Positions 1 through 8,687 of a DNA stretch of 64,000 bases are shown piece by piece (within the stretch, counting starts at the first letter, position 1; every line of letters starts with the position of its first letter). Below the pieces are notes generated by a model that saw nothing but the letters and a program-made list of their open reading frames with translations, made no database searches and had not been told where the DNA came from. Source of the stretch: Novosphingobium sp049354825. Its GTDB lineage: Bacteria > Pseudomonadota > Alphaproteobacteria > Sphingomonadales > Sphingomonadaceae. The stretch covers positions 1,426,001 to 1,490,000 of the forward strand of contig NZ_CP186480.1 of assembly GCF_049354825.1 (NCBI RefSeq), read 5' to 3'. A program made the translations under genes and the position numbers.

Positions 1-168
1 CGTACGGCGGAACAGGACGACGCCGAGCACGTCCTCGAGCGCGCGAATCTGCTGGCCGACCGCTGCGGGGGTGACCGCCAGTTCATCCGCGGCGCGCGTG
101 AAGGACAGATGCCGGGCAGCGGCATCGAAAACGCGCAAGGCGTTGAGGGGCAGGTGAGTCCGCTTCAT
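1..168 (-). CDS. LysR-family transcriptional regulator, N-terminal fragment (runs off window)
   Basis: Only the first 56 codons are inside the window; the gene continues past the left edge. The translation begins MKRTHLPLNALRVFDAAARH and continues through a LysR winged helix-turn-helix (SFTRAADELAVTPAAVGQQIRALEDVLG). The LPLNALRVFDAAARH opening is typical of the GcvA-like branch of LysR proteins. The gene lies 43 bp downstream of apaG on the same strand. The effector domain is not visible, so targets and ligand cannot be inferred. Confidence 0.85.
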   Translation of the reverse strand, partial: MKRTHLPLNALRVFDAAARHLSFTRAADELAVTPAAVGQQIRALEDVLGVVLFRRT

Positions 169-211
169 CGCGCGCCGCCTCTACCGGGCAGGCGCGGATT
201 TGCCAATGCGG

Positions 212-610
212 TCAGCCTGCCGTCGCCGGTGCGGCGAGCGGAAAGGGAGGGATCGCCGCCTCGAACCGCGAACCATCGGCGCGCGCGAACGTATAAAACC
301 CTTCCATGTGGCCGTGCGGCGTCGTCAGCGGGCAGCCCGATACATAATCGTGGCTCTTGCCGGGGGCGAGCACCGGTTGCTCTCCCACCACGCCTTCGCC
401 CTCGATCAGATTCACCGCACCGTGGCCGTCGGTGATGCGCCAGTGCCGCGTCAGCAACTTGACCGTGCTGTTCGAGTGGTTCTCGATCCGGATATGATAG
501 ACCCAGAACCACTTGCCAGCCTCGATCCGCGATTGTTCGGGCAGGAAATTGACCGCTACCCGCACGGTGATCCCGTGTGACATGGCGGCGTGGTGGAACA
601 GGGCGTCCAT
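212..610 (-). CDS. apaG: ApaG-domain protein (Co2+/Mg2+ efflux protein ApaG)
   Basis: This 132-residue single-domain protein has the fibronectin-III-like ApaG fold. Visible family features are the opening HGITVRVAVNFLPEQS, the WVYHIRIENHS strand, the glycine-rich EGEGVVGEQPVLAPG turn and HGHMEGFYTF near the end. The length matches the usual 125-135 residues. I chose the ATG at 610 (MDALFHH); the frame stays open 17 codons further upstream, but that extension is arginine/proline-rich and lacks ApaG similarity. ApaG is historically linked to cobalt resistance and Ap4A metabolism; its biochemical role is unsettled. It sits downstream of metZ and a sensor kinase on the same strand. Confidence 0.93.
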   Translation of the reverse strand: MDALFHHAAMSHGITVRVAVNFLPEQSRIEAGKWFWVYHIRIENHSNSTVKLLTRHWRITDGHGAVNLIEGEGVVGEQPVLAPGKSHDYVSGCPLTTPHGHMEGFYTFARADGSRFEAAIPPFPLAAPATAG

Positions 611-710
611 GACCGGCAGCCTAGCGGCCGGGGGGCGAGGCTTCAACAGTTGTGCCCGCAAAAAGTGCGGCGGCTACGGTTCCGCGCCGCGCCGGCGGGA
701 TGGCGGCCGA

Positions 711-2069
711 TCAGATCTCATCCTCATCGCTCGCCAGGGCCAGGCGCGCAGGGCAGACCAGGCGCCAGCGCAGGCCGGCCTCGGCATAGGCCATGTCGAC
801 AGCGCCACACAGCTTGCCGCGGGGAACATCCTCGATAATGCGTGATCCGAAGCCCGTAATCCGCGGCGGCTGGACCGGCGGGCCGCCCGTTTCGTGCCAG
901 GCTATGGCGAAATCGTCCTCGCCGCCGGTGGGCACCAGGCCCCAGTCGATCTCGACCCGGCCGGCCGGCACGCTAAGCGCGCCGTACTCGGCGGCGTTGA
1001 TCGCCAGCTCGTTTATCGCCATCCCGATCGATTCGGCCGCGCCCGACGATAGACCCAAATCAGGGCCGGAAAGGTCGAAGCGCGCCGGGTCCTGCCCAGC
1101 GACTGCCACTTGCGCGGCAATCAGATCGGCCACCGGAACGCCCGCCCAGTCATGGCGCACCAGGATGTCCTGAGTGGCCGCCAGCCCGGCGATCCGGCAC
1201 TCGAGCCGCGGCATGTAGTCGGCGCCTGACGCCGCGGTGCGCTTGGCCATCGACTGGATGACCGCCATCATGTTGCGCGTGCGGTGATTGACTTCCTTGA
1301 GCAGCAGCCGGACCCGGTCGTCCGCCCGGCGCTGATCGGTAATGTCGGTGGCGGTGCCGAACCGGAGGTACAGCTTTCCGTGAATGTCGAGCATCGGCAC
1401 CGAGCGCGCCAGCATCCACCGTGTTTCTCCGTCCGACCTGCGCCTCAGGGGCATCGTCGCCTCCCATCCGCCGCTGTCGTCGACCGCATCGGTGACGCGG
1501 CGGAGCATGTCCTCGCGTTCGCTGGCAGGCATCGCTGCGCTCCAGTCGAATCCGTCGACTTCGCTTTCGGTCAGGCCGAAGAAGTCGCGAAACTGGCGAT
1601 TGCCCCATCGCAGCACCCCGTCGCGGTCACCCACCCAGGCCATGACGGGCAGGTTGTCGCCCATCAGGCGAACGCGATCCTCGTTGCGCGATCGCAGCCG
1701 GCGCCTGGCAGGCTCATACATGTTCGACCGCGCCATCGATGCCGCGCCGACGATCGTGCCGTCAGCGTCGCGCACCGGCGAAACCAGCACTTCCACCGGA
1801 ACCTGTCCGCCGCCCTTGTACAGGCGCACCGTCGTGAAGGTGTCGACGCGTTCACCCGCGGCGATTCGGGCCAGGATGGCGTCTTCCTCGTCCTGGCGGT
1901 CGGCGGGCACGATCGTCCGCACCGAACGGCCGATCATCTCGGCCGCCGACCATCCGAACAGTGCCTCCGCGCTCGCATTCCAGGCGATGACGGTACCGTC
2001 CAGGGACTTCGCAATGATCGCCGCGTCGCTTGATTCCACGATCGCGGCGTTGAGAGCAGCAGGATCCAT
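711..2069 (-). CDS. PAS-domain sensor histidine kinase, HWE family
   Basis: The 452-residue protein is soluble, with no membrane segment. Two PAS domains occupy about residues 5-115 and 135-250. The kinase core is of the HWE type: the phospho-acceptor motif KEVNHRTRNMMAVIQSMA puts the histidine at 262, the N-box INELAINAAEYGALS is at about 352-366, the WHE triad is near 391 and GFGSRIIE follows. HWE kinases are abundant in alphaproteobacteria and often feed the general stress response or light/redox signalling. No response regulator is adjacent, so it is an orphan kinase here. I chose the ATG at 2069 (MDPAALNAAIVESSD); a longer open frame upstream overlaps metZ and is low-complexity, so it is unlikely to be translated. 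Confidence 0.88.
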   Translation of the reverse strand: MDPAALNAAIVESSDAAIIAKSLDGTVIAWNASAEALFGWSAAEMIGRSVRTIVPADRQDEEDAILARIAAGERVDTFTTVRLYKGGGQVPVEVLVSPVRDADGTIVGAASMARSNMYEPARRRLRSRNEDRVRLMGDNLPVMAWVGDRDGVLRWGNRQFRDFFGLTESEVDGFDWSAAMPASEREDMLRRVTDAVDDSGGWEATMPLRRRSDGETRWMLARSVPMLDIHGKLYLRFGTATDITDQRRADDRVRLLLKEVNHRTRNMMAVIQSMAKRTAASGADYMPRLECRIAGLAATQDILVRHDWAGVPVADLIAAQVAVAGQDPARFDLSGPDLGLSSGAAESIGMAINELAINAAEYGALSVPAGRVEIDWGLVPTGGEDDFAIAWHETGGPPVQPPRITGFGSRIIEDVPRGKLCGAVDMAYAEAGLRWRLVCPARLALASDEDEI

Positions 2070-2173
2070 CGGACCTTCGATAACCAGTGCTCTCCCCCCG
2101 CGGGTCCAATGAGCGATGGTTACGCCGCTGGCAAGTCCCTGTCCGCTCTGCGCCGAGCAGCCGTGCCGCCGTG

Positions 2174-3379
2174 CTACAGGCCGGCCCGGATCAGCGCCCG
2201 GTCGAGGTCTTCGATGAGGTCGTCCGCATCTTCCAGCCCCACGTTGATGCGCAGCAACCCTTCGGTCACGCCCATCTCGGCGCGGGCTTCGGCGCTCAGC
2301 CCCGCGTGCGTGCTCGAAGCGGAGTGGCACATCAGGCTGCGCGCGTCGCCGATGTTATTGGAGATGTCGATGAGCTCAAGCGCGTCGAGCAGCGCAAAAG
2401 CCTGTTCGCGGCCTGCTACTTCGAAAGCGAAGATCGCACCGGGCCCGTCCATCTGCTTCATCGCCAGCGCGTGCCGGGGATGGCTGGCCAGCCCCGGGTG
2501 CAGCATCCGCGGCACCCGCCCTTCGAGGAAGGCGCCGACCTTGAGGGCGTTGGCGTTATGCTGCGCGACCCGCAGCGGCAACGTTTCCAGGCCCTTCAGC
2601 ACGACCCAGGCGTTGAACGGCGACAGGTTCGGTCCGGTATTGCGCTGGAACGGCAACAGCACATCGTTGATGAAGGCTTCGCTGCCGCAAACCGCGCCTG
2701 CCAGCACCCGGCCCTGCCCATCCATCAGTTTGGTCGCCGAATAGGCAACTACGTCGGCGCCGAATTCCATCGGCCGCTGCAGGGCGGCGGTGGCGAAGGC
2801 GTTGTCGACCACGGTGGTGATCCCGCGCGATCTCGCCAGCCCGCAGACAAACCCCAGGTCGACGACGTCCATCGTTGGGTTGGCCGGCGTTTCGAAGAAA
2901 AACACCTTGGTGTTGGGGCGGACCGCGCCTTCCCACGCAGCGTTGTCGCGCGCGTCGATCGTGGTCGACGTGATGCCGAAGCGCGGGAACAGCGAATCGA
3001 CCAGCCAGCGGCACGATCCGAAGGCAGCCCGTGCGGCGACGACGTGATCACCGGCGGACAGCTGGCACAGCAGCGCGGTTGTCATCGCCGCCATGCCGGT
3101 CGCCTGGGCGCGGCATGCCTCGGCGCCTTCCATTAGCGCGATCCGCTCTTCAAGCATCGCCACGGTAGGGTTCTGGAGGCGCGAATAGGTCATGCCCTCG
3201 GCGTCGCCGGCAAAGCGCGCGGCGACGGTCTCGGCATCGGGATAGGTGTAGCCCGAAGTCACGAACAGCGCCTCGCTGGTCTCGCCGTGTTCGCTGCGCC
3301 AAGTGCCGCCGCGCACCGCGCGAGTGGCCGGGCGCCAGTTGCGGGTGACCGCGCGGTCCTGTCCGGTGGTGCGTTTCAT
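2174..3379 (-). CDS. metZ: O-succinylhomoserine sulfhydrylase
   Basis: This 401-residue Cys/Met-metabolism PLP enzyme (fold type I) makes homocysteine directly from O-succinylhomoserine and sulfide. The PLP lysine is K217 in YSATKLMDGQGR; the DGQGR continuation is characteristic of MetZ rather than of MetB or MetC, which carry a GHSD-type continuation. Other landmarks are TYSRLQNPT at 64-72, the PLP-ring aspartate in VVDNAFAT at about 191-198 and SLMCHSASSTHAGLS near the C-terminus. The start at 3379 (MKRTTGQD) gives the usual length. It is divergent from the glycosyltransferase gene, with an 82-bp shared upstream region. No SAM riboswitch could be recognised there. Confidence 0.93.
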   Translation of the reverse strand: MKRTTGQDRAVTRNWRPATRAVRGGTWRSEHGETSEALFVTSGYTYPDAETVAARFAGDAEGMTYSRLQNPTVAMLEERIALMEGAEACRAQATGMAAMTTALLCQLSAGDHVVAARAAFGSCRWLVDSLFPRFGITSTTIDARDNAAWEGAVRPNTKVFFFETPANPTMDVVDLGFVCGLARSRGITTVVDNAFATAALQRPMEFGADVVAYSATKLMDGQGRVLAGAVCGSEAFINDVLLPFQRNTGPNLSPFNAWVVLKGLETLPLRVAQHNANALKVGAFLEGRVPRMLHPGLASHPRHALAMKQMDGPGAIFAFEVAGREQAFALLDALELIDISNNIGDARSLMCHSASSTHAGLSAEARAEMGVTEGLLRINVGLEDADDLIEDLDRALIRAGL

Positions 3380-3461
3380 GGCCGCTGCCTTTGCAAGCCC
3401 GGCCGGCCGCTGGCAAGTCCGGCATTGCGGCGCGGGTCGCACCTCGCTAGCCGTCCCCGCG

Positions 3462-4757
3462 ATGCTTCGCGCCGCCCCCGCCACGACCTGGACCGAGGAG
3501 CGCGATCCGCTGTGGTGGTGCGCGCTGCTGGCGGGGCTGTTCCTGGCGCTGGTCTGGCACCGGCTGGGAATCCCGCACAAGATCTATTTCGACGAGGTTC
3601 ACTACGTGCCCGCCGCGCGCAAGCTGCTGGCCGGGGTGCGCGCCAATCCCGAGCACCCGATGTTCGCGAAGGAAGTGCTGGCCGCGGCGATCCGCCTTCT
3701 GGGCGACTATCCGCAGGCCTGGCGCGTACCGTCGGCGCTGCTGGGCGCTGCGGGGCTGTTCGCGTTCGGGCGCTTGGTGTGGTTCGTCTCGGGCCGCGGG
3801 CTCGCGGCCTTGCTGGCCATCGTGCTGGTGGCGACCGACTTCGCGTGGTTCATCCAGAGCCGGATCGCGATGCTCGACATGACGATGGCCGCCTTGGGCA
3901 TGATCGGACTGTGGCTGGCGGCAAGCGCGATGCGGCTGCCCGACCAGGCGCGGCCGCGGCTGGCGGGCGCCGGTGTTGCGCTGGGGCTGGCGGTCGCAAG
4001 CAAGTGGTCGGTAGTGCCCGCGGGGGCGTTCCCGGGGCTGGTATTCGCCGGCTGGAAGGCGTGGGACTGCCGCGCCCGTTTCGCATGGGCGCGCGGCGGC
4101 GGCCCGGTTCCCGGCGTGGCCTTGTGGGAGGCGGCGCTATGGCTCGGCGCACTGCCGCTGGCCGTCTATTGGCTGACCTTCTGGCCGGGGTTCCTGTGGA
4201 CCAAGGGCGCCATCCCTTGGAGCGACCCGATCGGCTGGCACCGTTACATGCTGGGGCTGCAGGATAGTGTGGTCAAACTCCACCCCTACCGTTCGGTGTG
4301 GTATCAATGGATGGGGGACTGGCGGTCCATCTGGTATCTGTACGAGCGGGTCGACGGGGCGCAGCGCGGCGTCGTGCTGATCGGTAACCCGGTGTCGATG
4401 ATCCTGGGCCTGCCGGCCGTGTTGTGGTGCCTGTTTGCAACCTGGCGCTGGCGGCGCTGGGACATGGGGGCGATGTCCGCGCTTTACCTCCTGTCGCTGG
4501 CGATGTGGCCGCTGTCGGGCAAGCCGATCCAGTTCTACTACCATTACCTGCTGCCCGGCACGTTCCTGATGGGCTGCCTGGCACTGACGATCGAGCCCCT
4601 TCTGAAGCGGGAGGACTGGTGGTTCTGGGCCGCGCCGCTGGTTCTGGCCGCGATCCTGCTTGCTTTCGGGTGGTTCTATCCGATCATTTCGGCCGCCGAA
4701 CTGGTCAAGGGCCCACAGGCCTATGCCGACTGGATGTGGCTGAAAAGCTGGCGCTAG
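3462..4757 (+). CDS. GT39/PMT-like polytopic glycosyltransferase
   Basis: The 431-residue membrane protein has roughly ten hydrophobic segments. Its first extracytoplasmic loop carries the acidic pair in KIYFDEVHYVPAARKLL (D44-E45), followed by HPMFAKEVLAAAIRLLGD, the arrangement seen in protein O-mannosyltransferase (PMT) and ArnT-like GT-C enzymes using polyprenyl-phosphate sugars. A later loop holds VKLHPYRSVWYQWMGDW, and FYYHYLLPGTFL precedes the last helices. The start at 3462 is the first ATG in frame that does not add an Arg/Ala-rich tail overlapping metZ. The acceptor (protein or lipid) cannot be told from sequence. A polyprenyl-phosphate-type GT2-GtrA gene about 4 kb away could supply its donor; that link is inference. 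Confidence 0.82.
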   Translation: MLRAAPATTWTEERDPLWWCALLAGLFLALVWHRLGIPHKIYFDEVHYVPAARKLLAGVRANPEHPMFAKEVLAAAIRLLGDYPQAWRVPSALLGAAGLFAFGRLVWFVSGRGLAALLAIVLVATDFAWFIQSRIAMLDMTMAALGMIGLWLAASAMRLPDQARPRLAGAGVALGLAVASKWSVVPAGAFPGLVFAGWKAWDCRARFAWARGGGPVPGVALWEAALWLGALPLAVYWLTFWPGFLWTKGAIPWSDPIGWHRYMLGLQDSVVKLHPYRSVWYQWMGDWRSIWYLYERVDGAQRGVVLIGNPVSMILGLPAVLWCLFATWRWRRWDMGAMSALYLLSLAMWPLSGKPIQFYYHYLLPGTFLMGCLALTIEPLLKREDWWFWAAPLVLAAILLAFGWFYPIISAAELVKGPQAYADWMWLKSWR

Positions 4758-4804
4758 GCGCGCGGACGAAGGGGGGACGCTAAGGCGGCGCCCCCACTCG
4801 CGCT

Positions 4805-6934
4805 TCAGTCCATCAGCTTCTGGATCAGGTAAGTGTAGGTCAGCGCGTTGGTCTTGGCGCTCTGCTTGATGTCGGCGCCCGATCCGTGACCGCCTTCGGT
4901 GTTTTCGTAGAAGTAGAACGGCAGCCCCATGGCTTCCATCCTGGCGGCGAACTTGCGCGCGTGCTGCGGGCCGACGCGATCATCCTTGGTCGTGGTGAAG
5001 ATGAATGGCTCGGGATATTTCACGCCCGCTTGCAGCGCATGATAGGGCGACCACTTCTCCCAGAACGCGCGCACCGCGGGATCGGCGTTCACGTCGCCGT
5101 ATTCGCCCTGCCACGAGGCGCCCGCCGCGATCTTGGAGATGCGCAGCATGTCCAGCAGCGGTACCTGGATCACGACCGCGTTCCACTGCTCGGGATGCTT
5201 GGTCATCTCCACGCCCATCAGCAGCCCGCCGTTCGAGCCGCCGATGATGCCGAGCCGGCGCGGCGAGGTCAGCCCGCTGGTGACGAGGTCTCTGCCCACG
5301 GCCGAGAAATCATCGTAGATCACCTGCCGCTTGATGCCGAGGCCGGCATCGTGCCAGGCCGGGCCGAATTCGCCGCCGCCGCGGATATTGGCAAGCACGA
5401 AGGCGCCGCCGCGTTCCAGCCACAGCTTGCCGATCGTGCCCGAATAGCTGGGCGTGCTGCTGGCTTCGAACCCGCCATAGGCGTTGAGCAGCGTCGGGGT
5501 GCTGCCGTCCATCTGCACGTCCTTGCGATGGACGACGAAGTAGGGAACGCGGGTGCCGTCGGACGATGTCGCGAACTTCTGCTCGACCGCCAGGTTGGAC
5601 GCGTCGAACTTGGCCGGCAGGCTCTTGAGCGCGGCCGGCTGTCCGGCCCCGTCGAGATAATAGAGCGTCGAGGGGGTGGTGAAGCCGGCGGCGTAGGCGA
5701 AGGCTGCGTCGCTGTGGTCGTCGGTCGACCCGACATTCAGCGCCAGACCCTTTGGCAGCGGAACGGCGCTGGTGGTCCAGCCCGCCGCGGTCGGGGTCAG
5801 CGACAATAGTGTCCCGTTGACGTTGTCGAGCACCGACAGCAGCAGCCGGTTCTTCGTCGAGCTGACACCGTCGAGGGACTGGGTCGCGGTCGGCTTCCAC
5901 ACCAGCGACGGGGTCAGCTTCGCCGGATCGGCCATGACCTGCGCGAGCGGGACGGAAACCAGTGACCCCGCGGCAAAGCCCGCCCACGCTTCCTTGAGGT
6001 TCAGGATCAGCCGCCCGTTCACAAGGTCTTCGATCGTGACCTTGCCCGGGATGGCCAGTTGCCGGGCGCCCGCCGACGTCAGCACGAATTGCTGGCTGGT
6101 GAAGAAGTCAACATTGCGGGTGACCAGCGTCAGCTGGTGCCCCTGCCCGTCGCGAAGCACGCGCGGGCCGGCACCGACATCGCTTTTGGTGCCGCGGAAC
6201 ACCTCGGTCGCGGATGCCAGCGGCGCGCCGCGCGCCAGCCGCTTGACGATGAACGGATAGCCCGACGCGGTCAGGCTGTCCTTGTCCCAGTCGGTCGCGA
6301 CCAGGATGTGGTCCTTGTCCTCCCAGGTGAAGTCGTGCTTGCCGTCGGGCAAGTGAAAGCCACCCGCCACGAACTGGCCGGTCTGGAGATCGAACTCGCG
6401 CACTTCCACCGCGTCGGCGCCGCCGTCGGACAGCGCCACCAGGCACAGCCGCTCGGCCGGGCGCAGGCAGTCGGCCCCCTTGTAGACCCACGACTTGCCC
6501 TCGGCCTTGCCTAGCGCGTCGATGTCGAGAACGGTCTTCCACTCGGGATTGGCGGTGCGATAGCTCGCCAGCGTGGTCTTGCGCCAAATCCCGCGCAAGT
6601 GTTCCGCATCCTGCCAGAAATTGTATATCTCGCCGTTGAGGAAACTGGGCGCGGGAATCCGGTCGCGGGCGCCGGCGATGGCGAGGGCCTGGTCGTATAG
6701 CTGCTGGTAGCGCGGGTCGGCCTCGAGCCGCTTCTCGGTAACGGCGTTATGCGCGTTTACCCATTCCATCACCCGCGGCGTGGTCCATTCCTCCAGCCAC
6801 TGGTACGGATCGGAGCCTTCTGCGGCGGGCGCGGTGGTTGCGGCTGCGGGCGAGGTGGGGGCTGCGGCCTGGGCGTCAGCGGTCACGGGAACGGCAACGG
6901 CGCTGGCAAGTAGCGCGGCAAGGATGGGGCGCAT
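4805..6934 (-). CDS. Prolyl oligopeptidase family serine peptidase, secreted
   Basis: The 709-residue S9A-type peptidase cleaves short peptides after proline. An N-terminal signal peptide (MRPILAALLASAVAVPVTADAQA) is followed by an Ala/Pro-rich spacer, so it is probably periplasmic. DPYQWLEEWTTPRVMEWVNAHN is the classic POP N-terminal motif. A seven-bladed propeller should occupy about 110-460. The catalytic triad is visible: Ser in IIGGSNGGLLMGV (about 567), Asp in TTKDDRVGPQHARK (about 651) and His in EGGHGSG (about 683). I chose the ATG at 6934 because it begins the signal peptide. It diverges from the SulP gene across a 248-bp upstream region. Confidence 0.93.
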   Translation of the reverse strand: MRPILAALLASAVAVPVTADAQAAAPTSPAAATTAPAAEGSDPYQWLEEWTTPRVMEWVNAHNAVTEKRLEADPRYQQLYDQALAIAGARDRIPAPSFLNGEIYNFWQDAEHLRGIWRKTTLASYRTANPEWKTVLDIDALGKAEGKSWVYKGADCLRPAERLCLVALSDGGADAVEVREFDLQTGQFVAGGFHLPDGKHDFTWEDKDHILVATDWDKDSLTASGYPFIVKRLARGAPLASATEVFRGTKSDVGAGPRVLRDGQGHQLTLVTRNVDFFTSQQFVLTSAGARQLAIPGKVTIEDLVNGRLILNLKEAWAGFAAGSLVSVPLAQVMADPAKLTPSLVWKPTATQSLDGVSSTKNRLLLSVLDNVNGTLLSLTPTAAGWTTSAVPLPKGLALNVGSTDDHSDAAFAYAAGFTTPSTLYYLDGAGQPAALKSLPAKFDASNLAVEQKFATSSDGTRVPYFVVHRKDVQMDGSTPTLLNAYGGFEASSTPSYSGTIGKLWLERGGAFVLANIRGGGEFGPAWHDAGLGIKRQVIYDDFSAVGRDLVTSGLTSPRRLGIIGGSNGGLLMGVEMTKHPEQWNAVVIQVPLLDMLRISKIAAGASWQGEYGDVNADPAVRAFWEKWSPYHALQAGVKYPEPFIFTTTKDDRVGPQHARKFAARMEAMGLPFYFYENTEGGHGSGADIKQSAKTNALTYTYLIQKLMD

Positions 6935-7047
6935 GGAAGTCCTTTGAGAAGCATGACGTTGCCGCAGCCTAGCGCGCGCGCGCCGCGGGGCAAGCACCGC
7001 ATCGATGGACGGCCGATGGCCGCCTACCAACCTGCCGGTCGGCTCGG

Positions 7048-7159
7048 GGGTTGTCCCGCGAGAGGAAGGGCGGCATAGGCGGCGCCTTCGACGGACTCGC
7101 TTGCGAGTGGCTCGGCCCGGCGCCTATCCCCGGGACAATCCGGCACCTTTTGCGTGCCG
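7048..7159 (+). ncRNA. Structured 5' RNA upstream of the SulP transporter (sul1-like candidate)
   Basis: An 11-bp outer stem pairs 7048-7058 with 7131-7141, including one G-T pair. A 7-bp stem (ATAGGCG 7075-7081 with CGCCTAT 7121-7127) lies inside it. A terminal hairpin ACTCG-CTTG-CGAGT (7095-7108) has the unusually stable CUUG tetraloop. A further 6-bp hairpin (7141-7146 with 7154-7159) shares base 7141 with the outer stem and ends 23 nt before the SulP ATG. From memory, a motif named sul1 RNA has been described in alphaproteobacteria upstream of SulP-type transporter genes; the position and stable tetraloop fit, but I cannot verify the match. A cis-regulatory role is inferred. Confidence 0.6.
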
Positions 7160-7182
7160 TTGATCATCATTCGGATTTTGAC

Positions 7183-8667
7183 ATGACCGCACTTGCCACG
7201 CTTCGCCGCGATTGGCTGTCCCGCCCGCGCGCCGACGTGCTCGCCGGCATCGTCGTCGCGCTGGCGCTGATCCCGGAGGCGATCGGGTTTTCCGTGATCG
7301 CCGGGGTGGATCCAAGGGTCGGGCTCTACGCATCGGTCGCGATCGCGATGGTGATCGCGTTCACCGGCGGCCGGCCGGGCATGATTTCGGCAGCCACCGC
7401 CGCGGTGGCCGTGCTGGTTGGACCGCTGGTGCGCGATCACGGGGTCGACTACCTATTCGCGGCCACGATCCTGATGGGGCTGTTCCAGATCGCCGCGGGG
7501 CTGCTGCGGCTGGACCTGCTGATGCAGTTCGTGTCGCGATCGGTCATCACCGGGTTCGTCAACGCGCTGGCCATCCTGATCTTCATGGCGCAGCTGCCGC
7601 AGCTGACCGGGGTGACCTGGCAGGCCTATGCGATGATCGCTGGTGGTCTGGCCATCATCTACCTGCTGCCGCGCCTGACCAGGGCGGTACCGTCGCCATT
7701 GGCGGCCATCCTGGTGCTGGCGGGCATCGGCATCTACACTGGCGCGCCGGTCAACACGGTGGACGACATGGGCACCCTGCCCGACGGCCTGCCCAGCCTG
7801 GCGCTGCCGCAGGTGCCGCTGACTTGGCAGACCTTCCAGATCATCGCTCCCTACGCGCTTGCGATGGCGGCCGTCGGCCTGCTGGAATCTCTGCTGACCG
7901 CGCAGATCGTCGACGACATGACCGACACTGAAAGTGACAAGCGCCGCGAATGCGGCGGCCAGGGGATTGCCAATATCGCTGCCGCGCTCGTGGGCGGGAT
8001 GGGCGGCTGCGCGATGATCGGCCAGTCGGTAATCAACGTCACCTCGGGCGGGCGCGGCCGGCTGTCGACGCTGACCGCGGGCGCGTTCCTGCTGTTTCTG
8101 CTGACCGTGCTGGGTCCGTTCGTGGGCCGCATTCCGATGCCGGCGCTGGTGGCGGTGATGATCATGGTCTCGATCGGAACGTTCAGCTGGAATTCGATTC
8201 CCAACTTGCGCCATCATCCCTGGCCTTCGTCGGTCGTAATGCTGACGACCGTGTTCGTGGTGGTGGGCACGCACGACCTGTCACTGGGTGTCCTGGCAGG
8301 AGTTTTGCTGTCGGGGATCTTTTTCGCCGGCAAAGTCCAGCGGATGTTCGCGGTCGAGCGCACGCTGTCCGACAACGGGGAGCGCGCGACCTACCGCGTG
8401 TCGGGGCAAATCTTCTTCGCCTCGGTCGGGCGGTTCGTTACCGCGATGAACGGGCCGGAGACGGCGCGGCATGTCCTGATCGACATGACCGCGGCGCATT
8501 TCTGGGATATTTCGGGCGTCGCCGCACTCGACAAGATCGTCGCGAGGCTGCGCCGTGACGGGCGCGTGGTCGACGTGGTGGGCTATAACCGGGCCAGCGC
8601 CGATATCGTCGACCGCTTCGCGCTGCACGACAAGACCGGCGTCGAAATGGGCGTCGTCCCCCATTAA
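7183..8667 (+). CDS. SulP-family anion transporter with C-terminal STAS domain
   Basis: The 494-residue protein has a 10-14-segment membrane domain (about 20-390) beginning ADVLAGIVVALALIPEAIGFSVIAG, the SulP signature region. A cytoplasmic STAS domain follows (about 420-494; VLIDMTAAHFWDISGVAALDKIV). The family moves sulfate, bicarbonate or other anions, usually by proton or sodium symport; the substrate cannot be decided from sequence. I chose the ATG at 7183 (MTALATLRRDWLSRPRADVLAG), which gives the normal short cytosolic N-terminus. No clear Shine-Dalgarno precedes it, which suits control by the structured RNA upstream. It converges with the GT2-GtrA gene; the two stop codons are 20 bp apart. 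Confidence 0.92.
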   Translation: MTALATLRRDWLSRPRADVLAGIVVALALIPEAIGFSVIAGVDPRVGLYASVAIAMVIAFTGGRPGMISAATAAVAVLVGPLVRDHGVDYLFAATILMGLFQIAAGLLRLDLLMQFVSRSVITGFVNALAILIFMAQLPQLTGVTWQAYAMIAGGLAIIYLLPRLTRAVPSPLAAILVLAGIGIYTGAPVNTVDDMGTLPDGLPSLALPQVPLTWQTFQIIAPYALAMAAVGLLESLLTAQIVDDMTDTESDKRRECGGQGIANIAAALVGGMGGCAMIGQSVINVTSGGRGRLSTLTAGAFLLFLLTVLGPFVGRIPMPALVAVMIMVSIGTFSWNSIPNLRHHPWPSSVVMLTTVFVVVGTHDLSLGVLAGVLLSGIFFAGKVQRMFAVERTLSDNGERATYRVSGQIFFASVGRFVTAMNGPETARHVLIDMTAAHFWDISGVAALDKIVARLRRDGRVVDVVGYNRASADIVDRFALHDKTGVEMGVVPH

Positions 8668-8687
8668 GCGCGGGTGGATGACCGGCG

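Noticed and set aside
3380..3461. SAM-II-type riboswitch in the metZ leader
   Set aside because: The 82 bp contain a GC hairpin and repeated GCGGCC, but I could not match the conserved SAM-II pseudoknot bases.
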